Both the position numbers and the translations under genes were made by a program. From positions 62,001 to 126,000 of the forward strand of contig NZ_FUYY01000001.1 of the NCBI RefSeq assembly GCF_900168045.1: a DNA stretch of 64,000 nucleotides, in the 5' to 3' direction. Positions 16,967 through 24,699 of the stretch are shown piece by piece (the first letter of the stretch is position 1; every line of letters begins with the position of its first letter). The notes below the pieces were generated by a model. That model saw nothing but the letters and a program-made list of their open reading frames with translations. It was not told the DNA's origin and made no database searches. Origin of the DNA: Salegentibacter holothuriorum. Its GTDB lineage: Bacteria > Bacteroidota > Bacteroidia > Flavobacteriales > Flavobacteriaceae.

Positions 16967-17388
16967 AAATTTTATGAAAGAGTTTTGGGATGAACAATTC
17001 CAACGAAGCCTAAATCTTATTAAAGCTATAATGGCTTAAATTATCTAAATAAACTAGGCTGGAAGAAAAGTCTGGTTTCTTCAAGCTAAATTCGTTTTAG
17101 TTTCTAACCCATATCTTTTAATTAGTAGGCTGAAGATCCCCGATAAAAAATCGGGAGCGGTTCTGAAATAAATTCAAATGGACATAAATATTCCCCTCCC
17201 TGGGAAGGAGGGGAATGAATTTAGCGGAGCTGAAGAAAGGGGTGGTTAAATACCTGAATATAAAAACGTGAAAATTCTGTAAGCTAAAATCTCCTTGGCT
17301 TGCAGCCACCACTCCTCGAAAATAAAGCACGAAGCTTCTACAACCAATTCCGGTTATATACACTTTTTATACATCCTCTTTATTTTAT
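16967..17388. other. Intergenic region with hairpins and a degenerate REP copy
   Basis: A 422-bp gap between convergent genes with no convincing gene. It holds the hairpin CCCGAT-A5-ATCGGG (17139-17155), a degenerate REP-like copy at about 17160-17183 (TTCTGAAATAAATTC core), and a GC-rich hairpin TTCCCCTCC...GGAGGGGAA (17191-17215) of a type often scattered in Bacteroidota genomes. A 21-codon frame at 16974 is too short to support. Confidence 0.6.
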
Positions 17389-19044
17389 CTAGTGAAATTC
17401 ATAATTGGTGCCGGGAACTGTTGAGAATGATTTTTCTCCCAAAAACTTGCAGTAAGACCTACCATCCAAACCTGGCGAAACAGGAGATTTTTTTTGCAGG
17501 TATTCTTCTACTACCTCGTGAATAGTATAGTCTTTCACTTCTACATCTTTTACGTTTGGCATTCGGCATAAATTATCTATTGGGTCACCGGGGCGTACAC
17601 AAGCTGAAATAGTATAATATTCATCTTCTTGCATTTTTTCTCCGTTTACGGTAACTGATTGTATACGTTCGCCTTTTTCATTTTGAGAATTGAAGTCTAC
17701 TTCCATCCCAGAGAATCTTACCAACCAACCGCCGAAGCGTTCGGTAGGGTTTTGGGCAAATGCATTGTGCATTTCATTCTCCAACCAATCTTTTATTTGT
17801 TTTCCACTGGCCCTCCCGGTTTTTATTTTTTCGTTTACAGGAAGTAAATTCCATAAATTGGCTCGGGTTATGGGAGCGGGCTTTCCATTTTCAGGTACTA
17901 TTGGATTTCCAAAGCGAAACCCGTTAGAGATAGAGATATCGACACCGGTTTTCCACCTTGCAGCATCGGTAATCATATTATCCATAGGGTTTTCTGCCGT
18001 TAAATAGCGGTAAAGAGGTGTTGTAGTATAACCAACCACAGTTTCCAAATGCTCTTTGTAAGGTGCTTTTGCCTCTTTTACCAGCTTGGCAATTTCAGGG
18101 TCGGCCGGATATTTTTTTGGATCAACCTCTATCAACTCATACTCCTCATCTACAATTTCTCCATCCTTAAAATACAGGTTAAGTTTTCCTACAAAAGAAC
18201 CAAAAGCACCTGGCTCGGTTACTTTGGCATATTTGCCCTCAATGGGTTGCCTAACGCGTTCGTGGGTATCATTCCCAAAAATATAATCTACATCTTTGGC
18301 AATTGGATTACTGGCCAATTCTACTTGTTTAAAAATACCAAAATGGGTCACCAGAAACAGGGCATCAACTTTTTTCTCTTTTTTAACTTTTTGAATCAAT
18401 TCTTTTACACCATCTTCCAATCCGCTAAAGTCAATGCCTTTACTAAAAATAGGGTTTTGCCTTACGGGAACGTCTGGATCGTTTATTCCAATAAAGCCTA
18501 GTTTTACACCTTCAATTTCTTTAATCCAATAAGGTGGAAAAAGCTCTTTTTTAACTTTTTCATGGAACATATTTTGAACAATAACAGGAGTTTCAAAGCC
18601 CTGTAACACATCCATCATTATCTTTTTACCATAGACCACTTCCCAGTTCCCGGGTACAATAAGGTCGTAATCCATATGCTTAATAATATCCGGGAATATT
18701 TTTCCCTCAGAAAGTGCTGCATATCCACTTCCCTGGATAAGATCACCACCATCAAAAATTATTGTATTCGGATTCTCGGCTCGTTCTTTATCGAACAAGG
18801 TTTTTATATGGGCGAGACCACCACGTTCTTTAAACACTATTTCTTCATCTTCCCAAAATAATTCTGGATGAGCGTCTAATTGACCGTGAATATCTGCAGT
18901 TTGTAAGATGGTGATTTTAGTGGTTTTATCTTTATTGTTTCCCTGACCCTGTTTCTTTGCATCCTGGCAAGAAGCAAATAACCCAATGGCTATAATCCCG
19001 GAAAACAAGAGTGAAATTTTCTTTATTCTTTTTTTGAAATTCAT
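17389..19044 (-). CDS. SoxB-like / 5'-nucleotidase-family lipoprotein
   Basis: A 551-residue exported metallophosphatase. The N-terminus is a lipoprotein signal ending at Cys26 (IGLFASC). The metallophosphatase domain has TADIHGQ (Asp51, His53), FDGGDLIQGS (Asp98, Asp101), VPGNWEVVYG (Asn133, Trp134, Glu135), LVTHFGIF and GNDTHERV. The C-terminal 5'-nucleotidase domain starts near residue 345 (ENPMDNMITDAARW). Trp in place of the catalytic His of GNHE, and DTHER in place of GHTH, are unlike true nucleotidases and recall SoxB thiosulfohydrolases. It is the last gene of an operon with DsrE-like and DoxX genes, which supports a periplasmic sulfur role. No other Sox genes are in the window. Confidence 0.8.
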   Translation of the reverse strand: MNFKKRIKKISLLFSGIIAIGLFASCQDAKKQGQGNNKDKTTKITILQTADIHGQLDAHPELFWEDEEIVFKERGGLAHIKTLFDKERAENPNTIIFDGGDLIQGSGYAALSEGKIFPDIIKHMDYDLIVPGNWEVVYGKKIMMDVLQGFETPVIVQNMFHEKVKKELFPPYWIKEIEGVKLGFIGINDPDVPVRQNPIFSKGIDFSGLEDGVKELIQKVKKEKKVDALFLVTHFGIFKQVELASNPIAKDVDYIFGNDTHERVRQPIEGKYAKVTEPGAFGSFVGKLNLYFKDGEIVDEEYELIEVDPKKYPADPEIAKLVKEAKAPYKEHLETVVGYTTTPLYRYLTAENPMDNMITDAARWKTGVDISISNGFRFGNPIVPENGKPAPITRANLWNLLPVNEKIKTGRASGKQIKDWLENEMHNAFAQNPTERFGGWLVRFSGMEVDFNSQNEKGERIQSVTVNGEKMQEDEYYTISACVRPGDPIDNLCRMPNVKDVEVKDYTIHEVVEEYLQKKSPVSPGLDGRSYCKFLGEKSFSTVPGTNYEFH

Positions 19045-19116
19045 ATGTTAAATGTTGTTTTTCTTAATTTTAATCAACCAGTACGATTAGCAGTTTTAGC
19101 TATAAAAGCTAAGATC

Positions 19117-19536
19117 TTAAAGCTCTATACTGTAATAATTTTTATTCTTCTGCAATTGTATAAGATGGGTAAAAGCATGGTTAACCATCTTTATATGTGG
19201 GTGTAAATCTTTTGGATTAATGTTCAGGTGGTTTATAGAAAGTTTACAAACATATATTTGTACACCGGCTGCTTCGGCTTTTGTGGTATAGCTGGTCATC
19301 TTCTCGCTATTTGTAAGCCCTTCTACATTACTTCCGTAGAGTACTATTTGGAAATCACCAAACTTGTTGCCGTCTTCTTTTTCTAAAGCTTCAGCGGTAA
19401 GTATAATGGGTGTTAATTGTGGAATCTTTGAGGTTAAAACCACATAGTTGTTCTTATTGGATTCTGGTTTCGTTTGTGCAAAACCAGAAACCCCCAAAAT
19501 TATTAATATGAATAGAATTCTTATTTTATACTTCAT
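19117..19536 (-). CDS. Exported DsrE-like protein 2
   Basis: A 139-residue protein with a signal peptide (MKYKIRILFILIILGVSGFAQ) and a DsrE/DsrF-like fold: NYVVLTSKIPQLTPIILTA, GDFQIVLYGSNVEGL and VQIYVCKLSINHLNINP. DsrE proteins bind persulfide on a conserved cysteine; here the candidate is in YVCKLS. It is clearly a paralogue of the gene just upstream (same ordered motifs, both ending in a YYSIEL/YTSIEL-like tail), 34 bp away, indicating a tandem duplication. The start follows the usual signal-peptide pattern. Confidence 0.8.
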   Translation of the reverse strand: MKYKIRILFILIILGVSGFAQTKPESNKNNYVVLTSKIPQLTPIILTAEALEKEDGNKFGDFQIVLYGSNVEGLTNSEKMTSYTTKAEAAGVQIYVCKLSINHLNINPKDLHPHIKMVNHAFTHLIQLQKNKNYYSIEL

Positions 19537-19570
19537 CTCTAATATATTATTTCGTTAAAATCAAATTCTT

Positions 19571-19987
19571 TTAAAGTTCTATACTGGTATATCCTTTTTT
19601 CTGAAGTTGAAAATTATAGAGAATGCCATTCTCAACAACTTTCATTTCAAACGGAATTTCTTTATAATCTACACCAAATTTATTCAGGGAAAATCCGCAA
19701 GCCTTTAGGCTAACATTGGCTTTATTTGCTCGTTTTATATATTTTTCCATTTCTTCTTTATCGGTTAAGCCTGTTACGGTTTGGCCGCAAATAATAACCT
19801 GGAAATCACCAAAATGCTGTGCATCTTCTGCCTGTAATTCTTCTGCAGTAATTAAAATGGGTTGTAACTGCGGAATTTTCTTGGTTAAAACCACATAATT
19901 ATTCTTTTCAGTATTGTGATTTTGAGCATTTGTAGTTATTGAAAACAGCATAAAAAAAGCTGTAAAGATTAAAATTGAATTTTTCAT
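19571..19987 (-). CDS. Exported DsrE-like protein 1
   Basis: A 138-residue protein with signal peptide MKNSILIFTAFFMLFSITTNAQ and the DsrE-like core NYVVLTKKIPQLQPILITA, GDFQVIICGQTVTGL and VSLKACGFSLNKFGV. Two cysteines are visible (ICGQ and KACGF); the second lies where DsrE-family proteins carry the persulfide-binding cysteine. Cytoplasmic DsrE proteins relay sulfur; this pair would work in the periplasm. It lies between doxX-like and its paralogue in the same operon. Confidence 0.82.
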   Translation of the reverse strand: MKNSILIFTAFFMLFSITTNAQNHNTEKNNYVVLTKKIPQLQPILITAEELQAEDAQHFGDFQVIICGQTVTGLTDKEEMEKYIKRANKANVSLKACGFSLNKFGVDYKEIPFEMKVVENGILYNFQLQKKGYTSIEL

Positions 19988-20019
19988 TTTTTATAAATTT
20001 TTATGGCTGAAACAGCCGG

Positions 20020-20427
20020 TTAATTTTTTGTTGTTTCTTGATTTTTAAAATTGTTGAGTATAAAAAACAGGAGTCCGCCGGCAATGGCAATATTTTTGAA
20101 AAGTGGCCCCAGACTGCTAATTTGCCCTAGCTGTATGGTAAGGGTAATGGGAATTAGAACTACCAGTAAGCTTATAGCTGCCCAACGCGTTTTGAAGCCT
20201 ATAAGCAGGCCAAAACCGGCAATAAGCATAACAACGCCAGAGAGAATAACCAGCAATTCCAGATTTCCGAAGTAGTAGGCAATCCCTTTAAAATTAGCCT
20301 GGTCTATTCTTTTTACTGTTTTTTCAATATTGAATAAATGGTGTAAACTAGCAACGAGAAATATCCCGCTAAGCATCACCCGAAATAATTGTATAGAGTG
20401 ACGACTCACTAAAATTTGTGAATTCAT
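20020..20427 (-). CDS. DoxX-family membrane protein
   Basis: A 135-residue protein with four transmembrane helices of the DoxX type, including IQLFRVMLSGIFLVASLHHL, a second glycine-rich helix pair (VVMLIAGFGLLIGFKTRWAA), and a C-terminal helix NIAIAGGLLFFILNNF. DoxX relatives are linked to thiosulfate:quinone oxidoreductase and to thiol/redox stress systems. It sits between the 117-residue gene and the DsrE-like genes in the same orientation, so it may connect periplasmic sulfur chemistry to the quinone pool (inference). Confidence 0.8.
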   Translation of the reverse strand: MNSQILVSRHSIQLFRVMLSGIFLVASLHHLFNIEKTVKRIDQANFKGIAYYFGNLELLVILSGVVMLIAGFGLLIGFKTRWAAISLLVVLIPITLTIQLGQISSLGPLFKNIAIAGGLLFFILNNFKNQETTKN

Positions 20428-20452
20428 TTTGATTAAGAATTAGTGAATAAAA

Positions 20453-20469
20453 ATAACTTCCGAAGTTAT
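20453..20469. promoter_or_regulatory. Short palindrome before the doxX-like gene
   Basis: ATAACTTC-C-GAAGTTAT gives perfect 8-bp arms with a one-base centre in the 60-bp gap before the DoxX gene. It may be an operator or an mRNA hairpin. Nothing else in the gap is recognisable. Confidence 0.35.
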
Positions 20470-20487
20470 CTCCGGAATTATATATGT

Positions 20488-20841
20488 TTATGCCATTAAT
20501 GCCTTTGGAGGCGGATAATCTTTAGAAAAGTAAATAGAAATTATAGCCGGATTCAAATAATTGAAGTCGTGGAAATTGTTCTCAACTTCATTGTTAGGAA
20601 ATTCAGAATTAATAAAGTAAAAGAAAGTGGTACAAATTGCATCACTATTTATTACCAAAACAGAAGAATCCTGACTTAAAATATCATCAGATGCTTGTTG
20701 ATCATTTTTCTTGCAAAAGGGGTTTACCAGTGCAATTCCCTCAGAATTAAGCACACTATTAAGCACTCTTGCATCCAGCATAAGGAATTTTCCGAAGAAA
20801 ACTACGGTAAATAAAATTGCTATGTAAGTTTTGAATCGCAT
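20488..20841 (-). CDS. Small exported or membrane-anchored protein, unknown
   Basis: A 117-residue protein with one N-terminal hydrophobic segment (FKTYIAILFTVVFFGKFLML) and a hydrophilic remainder with cysteines in NPFCKKN and AICTTFF and a C-terminal KDYPPPKALMA. Proline-rich C-termini of this kind occur in short uncharacterised Bacteroidota proteins, but I do not recognise the family with certainty. It is the first gene of the minus-strand operon continuing with DoxX, two DsrE-like proteins and the SoxB-like protein. If the upstream promoter is correctly assigned, the mRNA leader is only a few bases. Confidence 0.6.
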   Translation of the reverse strand: MRFKTYIAILFTVVFFGKFLMLDARVLNSVLNSEGIALVNPFCKKNDQQASDDILSQDSSVLVINSDAICTTFFYFINSEFPNNEVENNFHDFNYLNPAIISIYFSKDYPPPKALMA

Positions 20842-20849
20842 CTAATCGG

Positions 20850-20893
20850 CGAATATAAATTAAACCAAAGAAGATAATTGTTACAAATGTTAC
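20850..20893 (-). promoter_or_regulatory. Weaker sulfur-regulon operator and promoter
   Basis: On the minus strand GTAAC-ATTT-GTAAC (20893-20880) has one half-site correct and one with a single mismatch to GTAAC-N4-GTTAC. It is followed by exactly 22 bp and TATATTCG (20857-20850), one mismatch from TAnnTTTG. The spacing agrees with the three strong sites. The gene start is only 8 bp beyond the box, so this site is less certain. Confidence 0.5.
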
Positions 20894-21053
20894 AAAGTTT
20901 TTTAGTAGAGATTCTAATTCCTGGTTTTGTTGCTCTTATCTAGCAACAAATGAAAAAACTTCTTCTGGGTAGGTCCAAGGAGCATCAAATATGGATTATT
21001 GAATAAAAGCCACGAATATTTATTTAAATTTAGCTTGTTCGGAGCTTAAAATT

Positions 21054-22046
21054 TTAAGCTGGTATTTCAGCTTTTTCTTCAATTAAATTTTGCTCTTTTA
21101 AATCTGACCAGAATTCTTCCGGTATTTTTTCATCCAGAGCTTTCATATTTTCCTTAACCTGTTCGGGTTTGCTTGCACCGGCCAGCACGGTATCTGCCGC
21201 TTTTGGAGCTAAAGAGAATTGCAAGGAAGCCGCAACAAGGTTAACTTTATGCTTTTCGGTAAGCTTCAGGATTTTTTTGTAACGATCGCTAATATCTTCA
21301 GGCATTTCACCCGCGTAGTTGTAACGTTTTTGTCCGGCTAGAAGCCCTGCGTTAAAAGGAGCAGCATTTATTAAAGCGGCGTCACTTTTTTCTATGGCCG
21401 GTAATAAGCGTTCTAATGCATCTTTGTGATGTACCAAAGAATATTGAATAGCAGAAAGAAATACATCTGGTTTTGCGATCTCTAATGTTTTTAAAATAGG
21501 TTCTATGGTATTTACTCCAAGTCCCCAGGCTTTAATTAAGCCTTCTTTTTTCAGTTTTTCCAGCTCTGGCATAGCACCGGTTTTTGCTACTTCAAAATGA
21601 TCTTCCCAGGTTACTCCTTCTTTATATTCTCCATTATGATCTGGTGAGAGGTCGTGAATAAAGACATAGTCTAAATAAGAAACTCCTAACCTTTGTAAAC
21701 TGTCTTCCACAGAGCGCCTTACAGCCTCAGCTGAATAATTATAGCTATAATCAAAAGGCGAGGGTTCTTTCCACATCACTTCGGGAATACTTTTAGTCGG
21801 TTTTAAAATCCGCCCCACTTTACTGGAGAGTATGTAATCTTCTCGTTTTTTACTGCTTAAAAAGTGGCCAAAACGCCTTTCACTTAACCCCAGCCCATAC
21901 CAGGGAGAAGTATCGTAATATCTTACCCCGGCTTCCCAGGCTGCATTTAATGTTGCTTCAGCTTGCTCATTACTTATAGGTTTGAATCCCTGACCTATGG
22001 CCACGCCACCTAATCCATAACTGTATTTCAATTTTATCTTACTCAT
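21054..22046 (-). CDS. Aldo/keto reductase
   Basis: A 330-residue NAD(P)H-dependent reductase of the AKR superfamily with a TIM barrel. Visible catalytic parts are YYDTSPWYGLGLSERRFG (Asp and Tyr), ILSSKVGRI (Lys) and YVFIHDLSPDH (His). The sequence YSYNYSAEAVRRSVEDSLQRLG and the C-terminal AADTVLAGASKPEQV resemble D-threo-aldose 1-dehydrogenase or pyridoxal dehydrogenase-like members. It is divergent from the sterol-desaturase-like gene and shares a 208-bp promoter region with it. Substrate unknown. Confidence 0.88.
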   Translation of the reverse strand: MSKIKLKYSYGLGGVAIGQGFKPISNEQAEATLNAAWEAGVRYYDTSPWYGLGLSERRFGHFLSSKKREDYILSSKVGRILKPTKSIPEVMWKEPSPFDYSYNYSAEAVRRSVEDSLQRLGVSYLDYVFIHDLSPDHNGEYKEGVTWEDHFEVAKTGAMPELEKLKKEGLIKAWGLGVNTIEPILKTLEIAKPDVFLSAIQYSLVHHKDALERLLPAIEKSDAALINAAPFNAGLLAGQKRYNYAGEMPEDISDRYKKILKLTEKHKVNLVAASLQFSLAPKAADTVLAGASKPEQVKENMKALDEKIPEEFWSDLKEQNLIEEKAEIPA

Positions 22047-22120
22047 AACATTAAATTTTTATTTTTTCATCTAAACTAAAATTACGCAGAAATGTTTGCA
22101 GTAGTTGTTATTTAACGCAA

Positions 22121-22142
22121 ACTAACATTAGATCGTGTTAGT
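22121..22142. promoter_or_regulatory. Inverted repeat between divergent genes
   Basis: ACTAACA (22121-22127) and TGTTAGT (22136-22142) are perfect 7-bp arms separated by 8 bp, upstream of the aldo/keto reductase and distinct from the nearby GTAAC operator. The form fits a dimeric regulator site. Confidence 0.45.
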
Positions 22143-22190
22143 ATGTTAAAGTCTTCTAATATGATTTTCCACGTTCGTTTATCAACAACT

Positions 22191-22234
22191 GTAACAAAAG
22201 TTACTGCCATAAGTGTAAGATTATTATATTTTTG
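22191..22234 (+). promoter_or_regulatory. Sulfur-regulon operator and promoter of the persulfide dioxygenase operon
   Basis: GTAAC-AAAA-GTTAC (22191-22204), then 22 bp, then the -7 box TATTTTTG (22227-22234). Translation would start at the TTG 20 bp after the box. The layout matches the tauE promoter base for base in spacing. Confidence 0.8.
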
Positions 22235-22254
22235 CTGCAAGAAATTAAAACTAG

Positions 22255-23145
22255 TTGGAAAAGTACTTTAATATTATAGTCAATTCTTTTACCGGATACT
22301 TTAATTATTTGGTAAATGAAATTAGTAATCCGTCCTGGACCAATTATTTTTATTGGCTTATAGGCTTGTCGCTTTTAGTTTGGATACTGGAAATAATAAT
22401 CCCCTGGCGGAAAGACCAGAAGGTTTTTCGAAAAGGATTCTGGCTGGACACGTTTTATATTTTATTTAATTTTTTCCTGTTTTCACTGGTAGGTTATAAT
22501 GCGATCTCTAATGTGGCTGTAGAGTTATTTAACGACTTCCTGGGCATTTTTGGAGTCACTAATATTATAGCTGTAGAAGTTCAGGATTTCCCGGTTTGGG
22601 GGCAGTTGCTTATAATGTTTGTGATAGCAGATTTTATACAATGGAACGTTCATCGGCAATTGCATAAACAGCCCTGGCTATGGGAATTTCATAAAGTACA
22701 TCACAGTGTTAAAGAAATGGGTTTTGCAGCGCAATTTAGATTTCATTTTATGGAAACTATAATCTATAAATCGGTGCAGTATATTCCGCTGGCAATGATA
22801 GGTTTTGGAATTCAGGAGTTTTTTGTAGTGCATATGTTTGCAGTGTTTATTGGGCATTTAAATCATGCCAATGTTGGCTGGAACTATGGTGTTTTCGGGT
22901 ACCTTCTCAATAATCCTAAAATGCATATTTGGCATCACTCGAAGGCACTTCCTGAAGATAGACCAAATGGGATGAACTTTGGTTTAAGCCTTAGTATTTG
23001 GGACTATTTATTTGGTACGGCATATATTCCGCAGGAAGGAAAAAATATAGAGCTTGGCTTTGAAGGGGATGAAGAATTTCCTGAAGATTTTAAAAGTCAG
23101 ATGACTTTTCCATTCAAAAAAGATAACACACAGAAATCAACTTAA
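22255..23145 (+). CDS. Sterol desaturase / fatty acid hydroxylase family protein
   Basis: A 296-residue integral membrane di-iron protein. Histidine clusters of the family are visible: QWNVHRQLHKQ, WEFHKVHHSVKEMG, FIGHLNHANVGW and MHIWHHSK. Three to four hydrophobic segments precede and separate them. The start is a TTG at 22255, 20 bp after the -7 box; no in-frame ATG lies near. The persulfide dioxygenase gene follows by 24 bp on the same strand, so the two form an operon under the Crp-like operator. Members hydroxylate or desaturate lipids; why one belongs to a sulfur operon is unclear. Confidence 0.88.
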   Translation: MEKYFNIIVNSFTGYFNYLVNEISNPSWTNYFYWLIGLSLLVWILEIIIPWRKDQKVFRKGFWLDTFYILFNFFLFSLVGYNAISNVAVELFNDFLGIFGVTNIIAVEVQDFPVWGQLLIMFVIADFIQWNVHRQLHKQPWLWEFHKVHHSVKEMGFAAQFRFHFMETIIYKSVQYIPLAMIGFGIQEFFVVHMFAVFIGHLNHANVGWNYGVFGYLLNNPKMHIWHHSKALPEDRPNGMNFGLSLSIWDYLFGTAYIPQEGKNIELGFEGDEEFPEDFKSQMTFPFKKDNTQKST

Positions 23146-23169
23146 TAACAATAAAAAAGAGTATATAAA

Positions 23170-24516
23170 ATGAAAATAAAACAATTTAAAGACGACCCAT
23201 TAGCGCATTATTCTTATGCTCTTGTTAGTAATGGAGAAATGGCTGTGGTAGATCCCAGCCGTAATCCTATGCAGTATTATAAGTTTGCTGAAGATAACGG
23301 AGCAAAAATTGTAGCAGTGTTTGAAACGCACCCGCACGCCGATTTTGTAAGTGGACATTTACAAATTCAGGAAGAAACCGGGGCTAAAATTTATATTAGT
23401 GAAAAAGTAGGAGTAGATTATTCACATACTGCTTTTGATGAAGGCGATGAAGTGAAAATAGGGAATGCAAGTGTAAAAGCTTTACATACTCCAGGCCATT
23501 CACCAGATAGTTTAACCTTTATTGCTGAAGAAAAGGACGAAACCATTATATTTAGTGGAGATACTCTTTTTATAGGGAATGTGGGAAGACCAGATTTACG
23601 AGAAAAAGCCGGTAATATGAAGGCGAAACGTGTAGAGTTGGCAAAGCAGATGTATAATACGATGCAAACCAAATTTAATCATTTGCCAGATGATACTGTA
23701 ATATATCCCGCTCACGGAGCAGGTTCACTTTGTGGAAAGAATATGAGTGATGCTTCTTCCAGCACATTGGGCAATGAGCGTCAGGGCAATTGGGCATTTA
23801 AAGATCAAACTGAAGAAGAGTTTGTAGAAGAGATCTTAAAAGATCAACCTTTTATTCCTTCTTATTTTGGTTTTAATGTAGACTTAAATAGAAAGGGAGC
23901 CTTAAATGTTCAGAAAGCAAAATATGGAGTTCCAGTAAAACTGAATGTAGCTTCAGCACCTGAAGAAGGAAAAACTGTAGTAGATGCCCGTGATGGTAAT
24001 GTTTATAAAAAAGGACATTTGCCAAACAGTATCAATATTATGGCTCGCTCTGAAGGTGATAAATATGAAACCTGGCTGGGTGCTATTATAGAACCTAATG
24101 AAGAATTTTACCTGGTAGTTGAAAGCGTAGATCAAATTGATGATTTGCTGGAAAGAACAGCTAAAATAGGTTACGAAAAGCAGATGAAAGCCGTGCTTAC
24201 GCTATCTGGAAAAGTTTCAAAATCTTCAGATGACTTTAATCTGGAAGATTTTAAAGAGCATAAAGAAAAATATACTATTGTAGATATTAGAAATGCCGGG
24301 GAAGTTGCCGAAGGTAAGATCTTTGAGAATGCTAAAGCAATTCCTTTAAACGAGTTAAGAGACCGTGCAGATGAGTTGCCGGAAGATAAGCCATTTATGG
24401 TACACTGTGCCGGTGGATATCGCTCTGCAGCCGGAAGCAGTATTCTTGAAAACAAATTTAAGAACACTAAGGTTTACGATTTAAGCGAAGCGATTAAAGA
24501 ATTTAGCGACAAATAA
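23170..24516 (+). CDS. Persulfide dioxygenase-rhodanese fusion (CstB/ETHE1-like)
   Basis: A 448-residue cytoplasmic protein. The N-terminal metallo-beta-lactamase domain has ETHPHADFVSGH (His54, His56, Asp58), LHTPGHSPDS (His110) and FSGDTLFIGNVGRPDL (Asp131). Phe59 replaces the last His of HxHxDH, as expected for mono-iron persulfide dioxygenases, which do not use the second metal site. Two rhodanese domains follow: the first (about 268-355) lacks the catalytic cysteine (YLVVES loop), the second (about 368-448) has it in MVHCAGGYRS (Cys413). The enzyme would oxidise glutathione-type or other low-molecular-weight persulfides to sulfite and transfer sulfur to or from thiosulfate. Confidence 0.92.
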   Translation: MKIKQFKDDPLAHYSYALVSNGEMAVVDPSRNPMQYYKFAEDNGAKIVAVFETHPHADFVSGHLQIQEETGAKIYISEKVGVDYSHTAFDEGDEVKIGNASVKALHTPGHSPDSLTFIAEEKDETIIFSGDTLFIGNVGRPDLREKAGNMKAKRVELAKQMYNTMQTKFNHLPDDTVIYPAHGAGSLCGKNMSDASSSTLGNERQGNWAFKDQTEEEFVEEILKDQPFIPSYFGFNVDLNRKGALNVQKAKYGVPVKLNVASAPEEGKTVVDARDGNVYKKGHLPNSINIMARSEGDKYETWLGAIIEPNEEFYLVVESVDQIDDLLERTAKIGYEKQMKAVLTLSGKVSKSSDDFNLEDFKEHKEKYTIVDIRNAGEVAEGKIFENAKAIPLNELRDRADELPEDKPFMVHCAGGYRSAAGSSILENKFKNTKVYDLSEAIKEFSDK

Positions 24517-24543
24517 TTTTAGGTACTTATTTTAATCAAAATA

Positions 24544-24672
24544 AGGCTGTCTGAAAAGGTTTTACAACCGTCATCCTGAATTTATTTCAGGATCTAACAT
24601 ATTGATAATTTGATAATATGTTTGAAGCTGAAACGAGTTCAGCTTCACGAAAATAGACTTTTCAGACGGCCT
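24544..24672. terminator. Bidirectional terminator stem with an inverted REP pair in its loop
   Basis: The arms AGGCTGTCTGAAAAG (24544-24558) and CTTTTCAGACGGCCT (24658-24672) pair at 14 of 15 positions and are followed by a T-run. The 99-bp loop holds a REP-like hairpin in plus orientation (24569-24597, CCTGAA...TTCAGG core) and a related one in minus orientation (24624-24650, GAAGCTGAA-ACGAG-TTCAGCTTC). It separates convergent genes. Confidence 0.75.
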
Positions 24673-24699
24673 CTTTTTAATTTTTGAAGGAAATATTTT

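Noticed and set aside
16974-17039. 21-codon frame after the methyltransferase gene
   Set aside because: Too short, no coupling to the upstream gene and followed by repeat-rich non-coding DNA.
17295-18501. Several plus-strand frames opposite the SoxB-like gene
   Set aside because: All are antisense to a clearly coding frame and have no domain or start signal.
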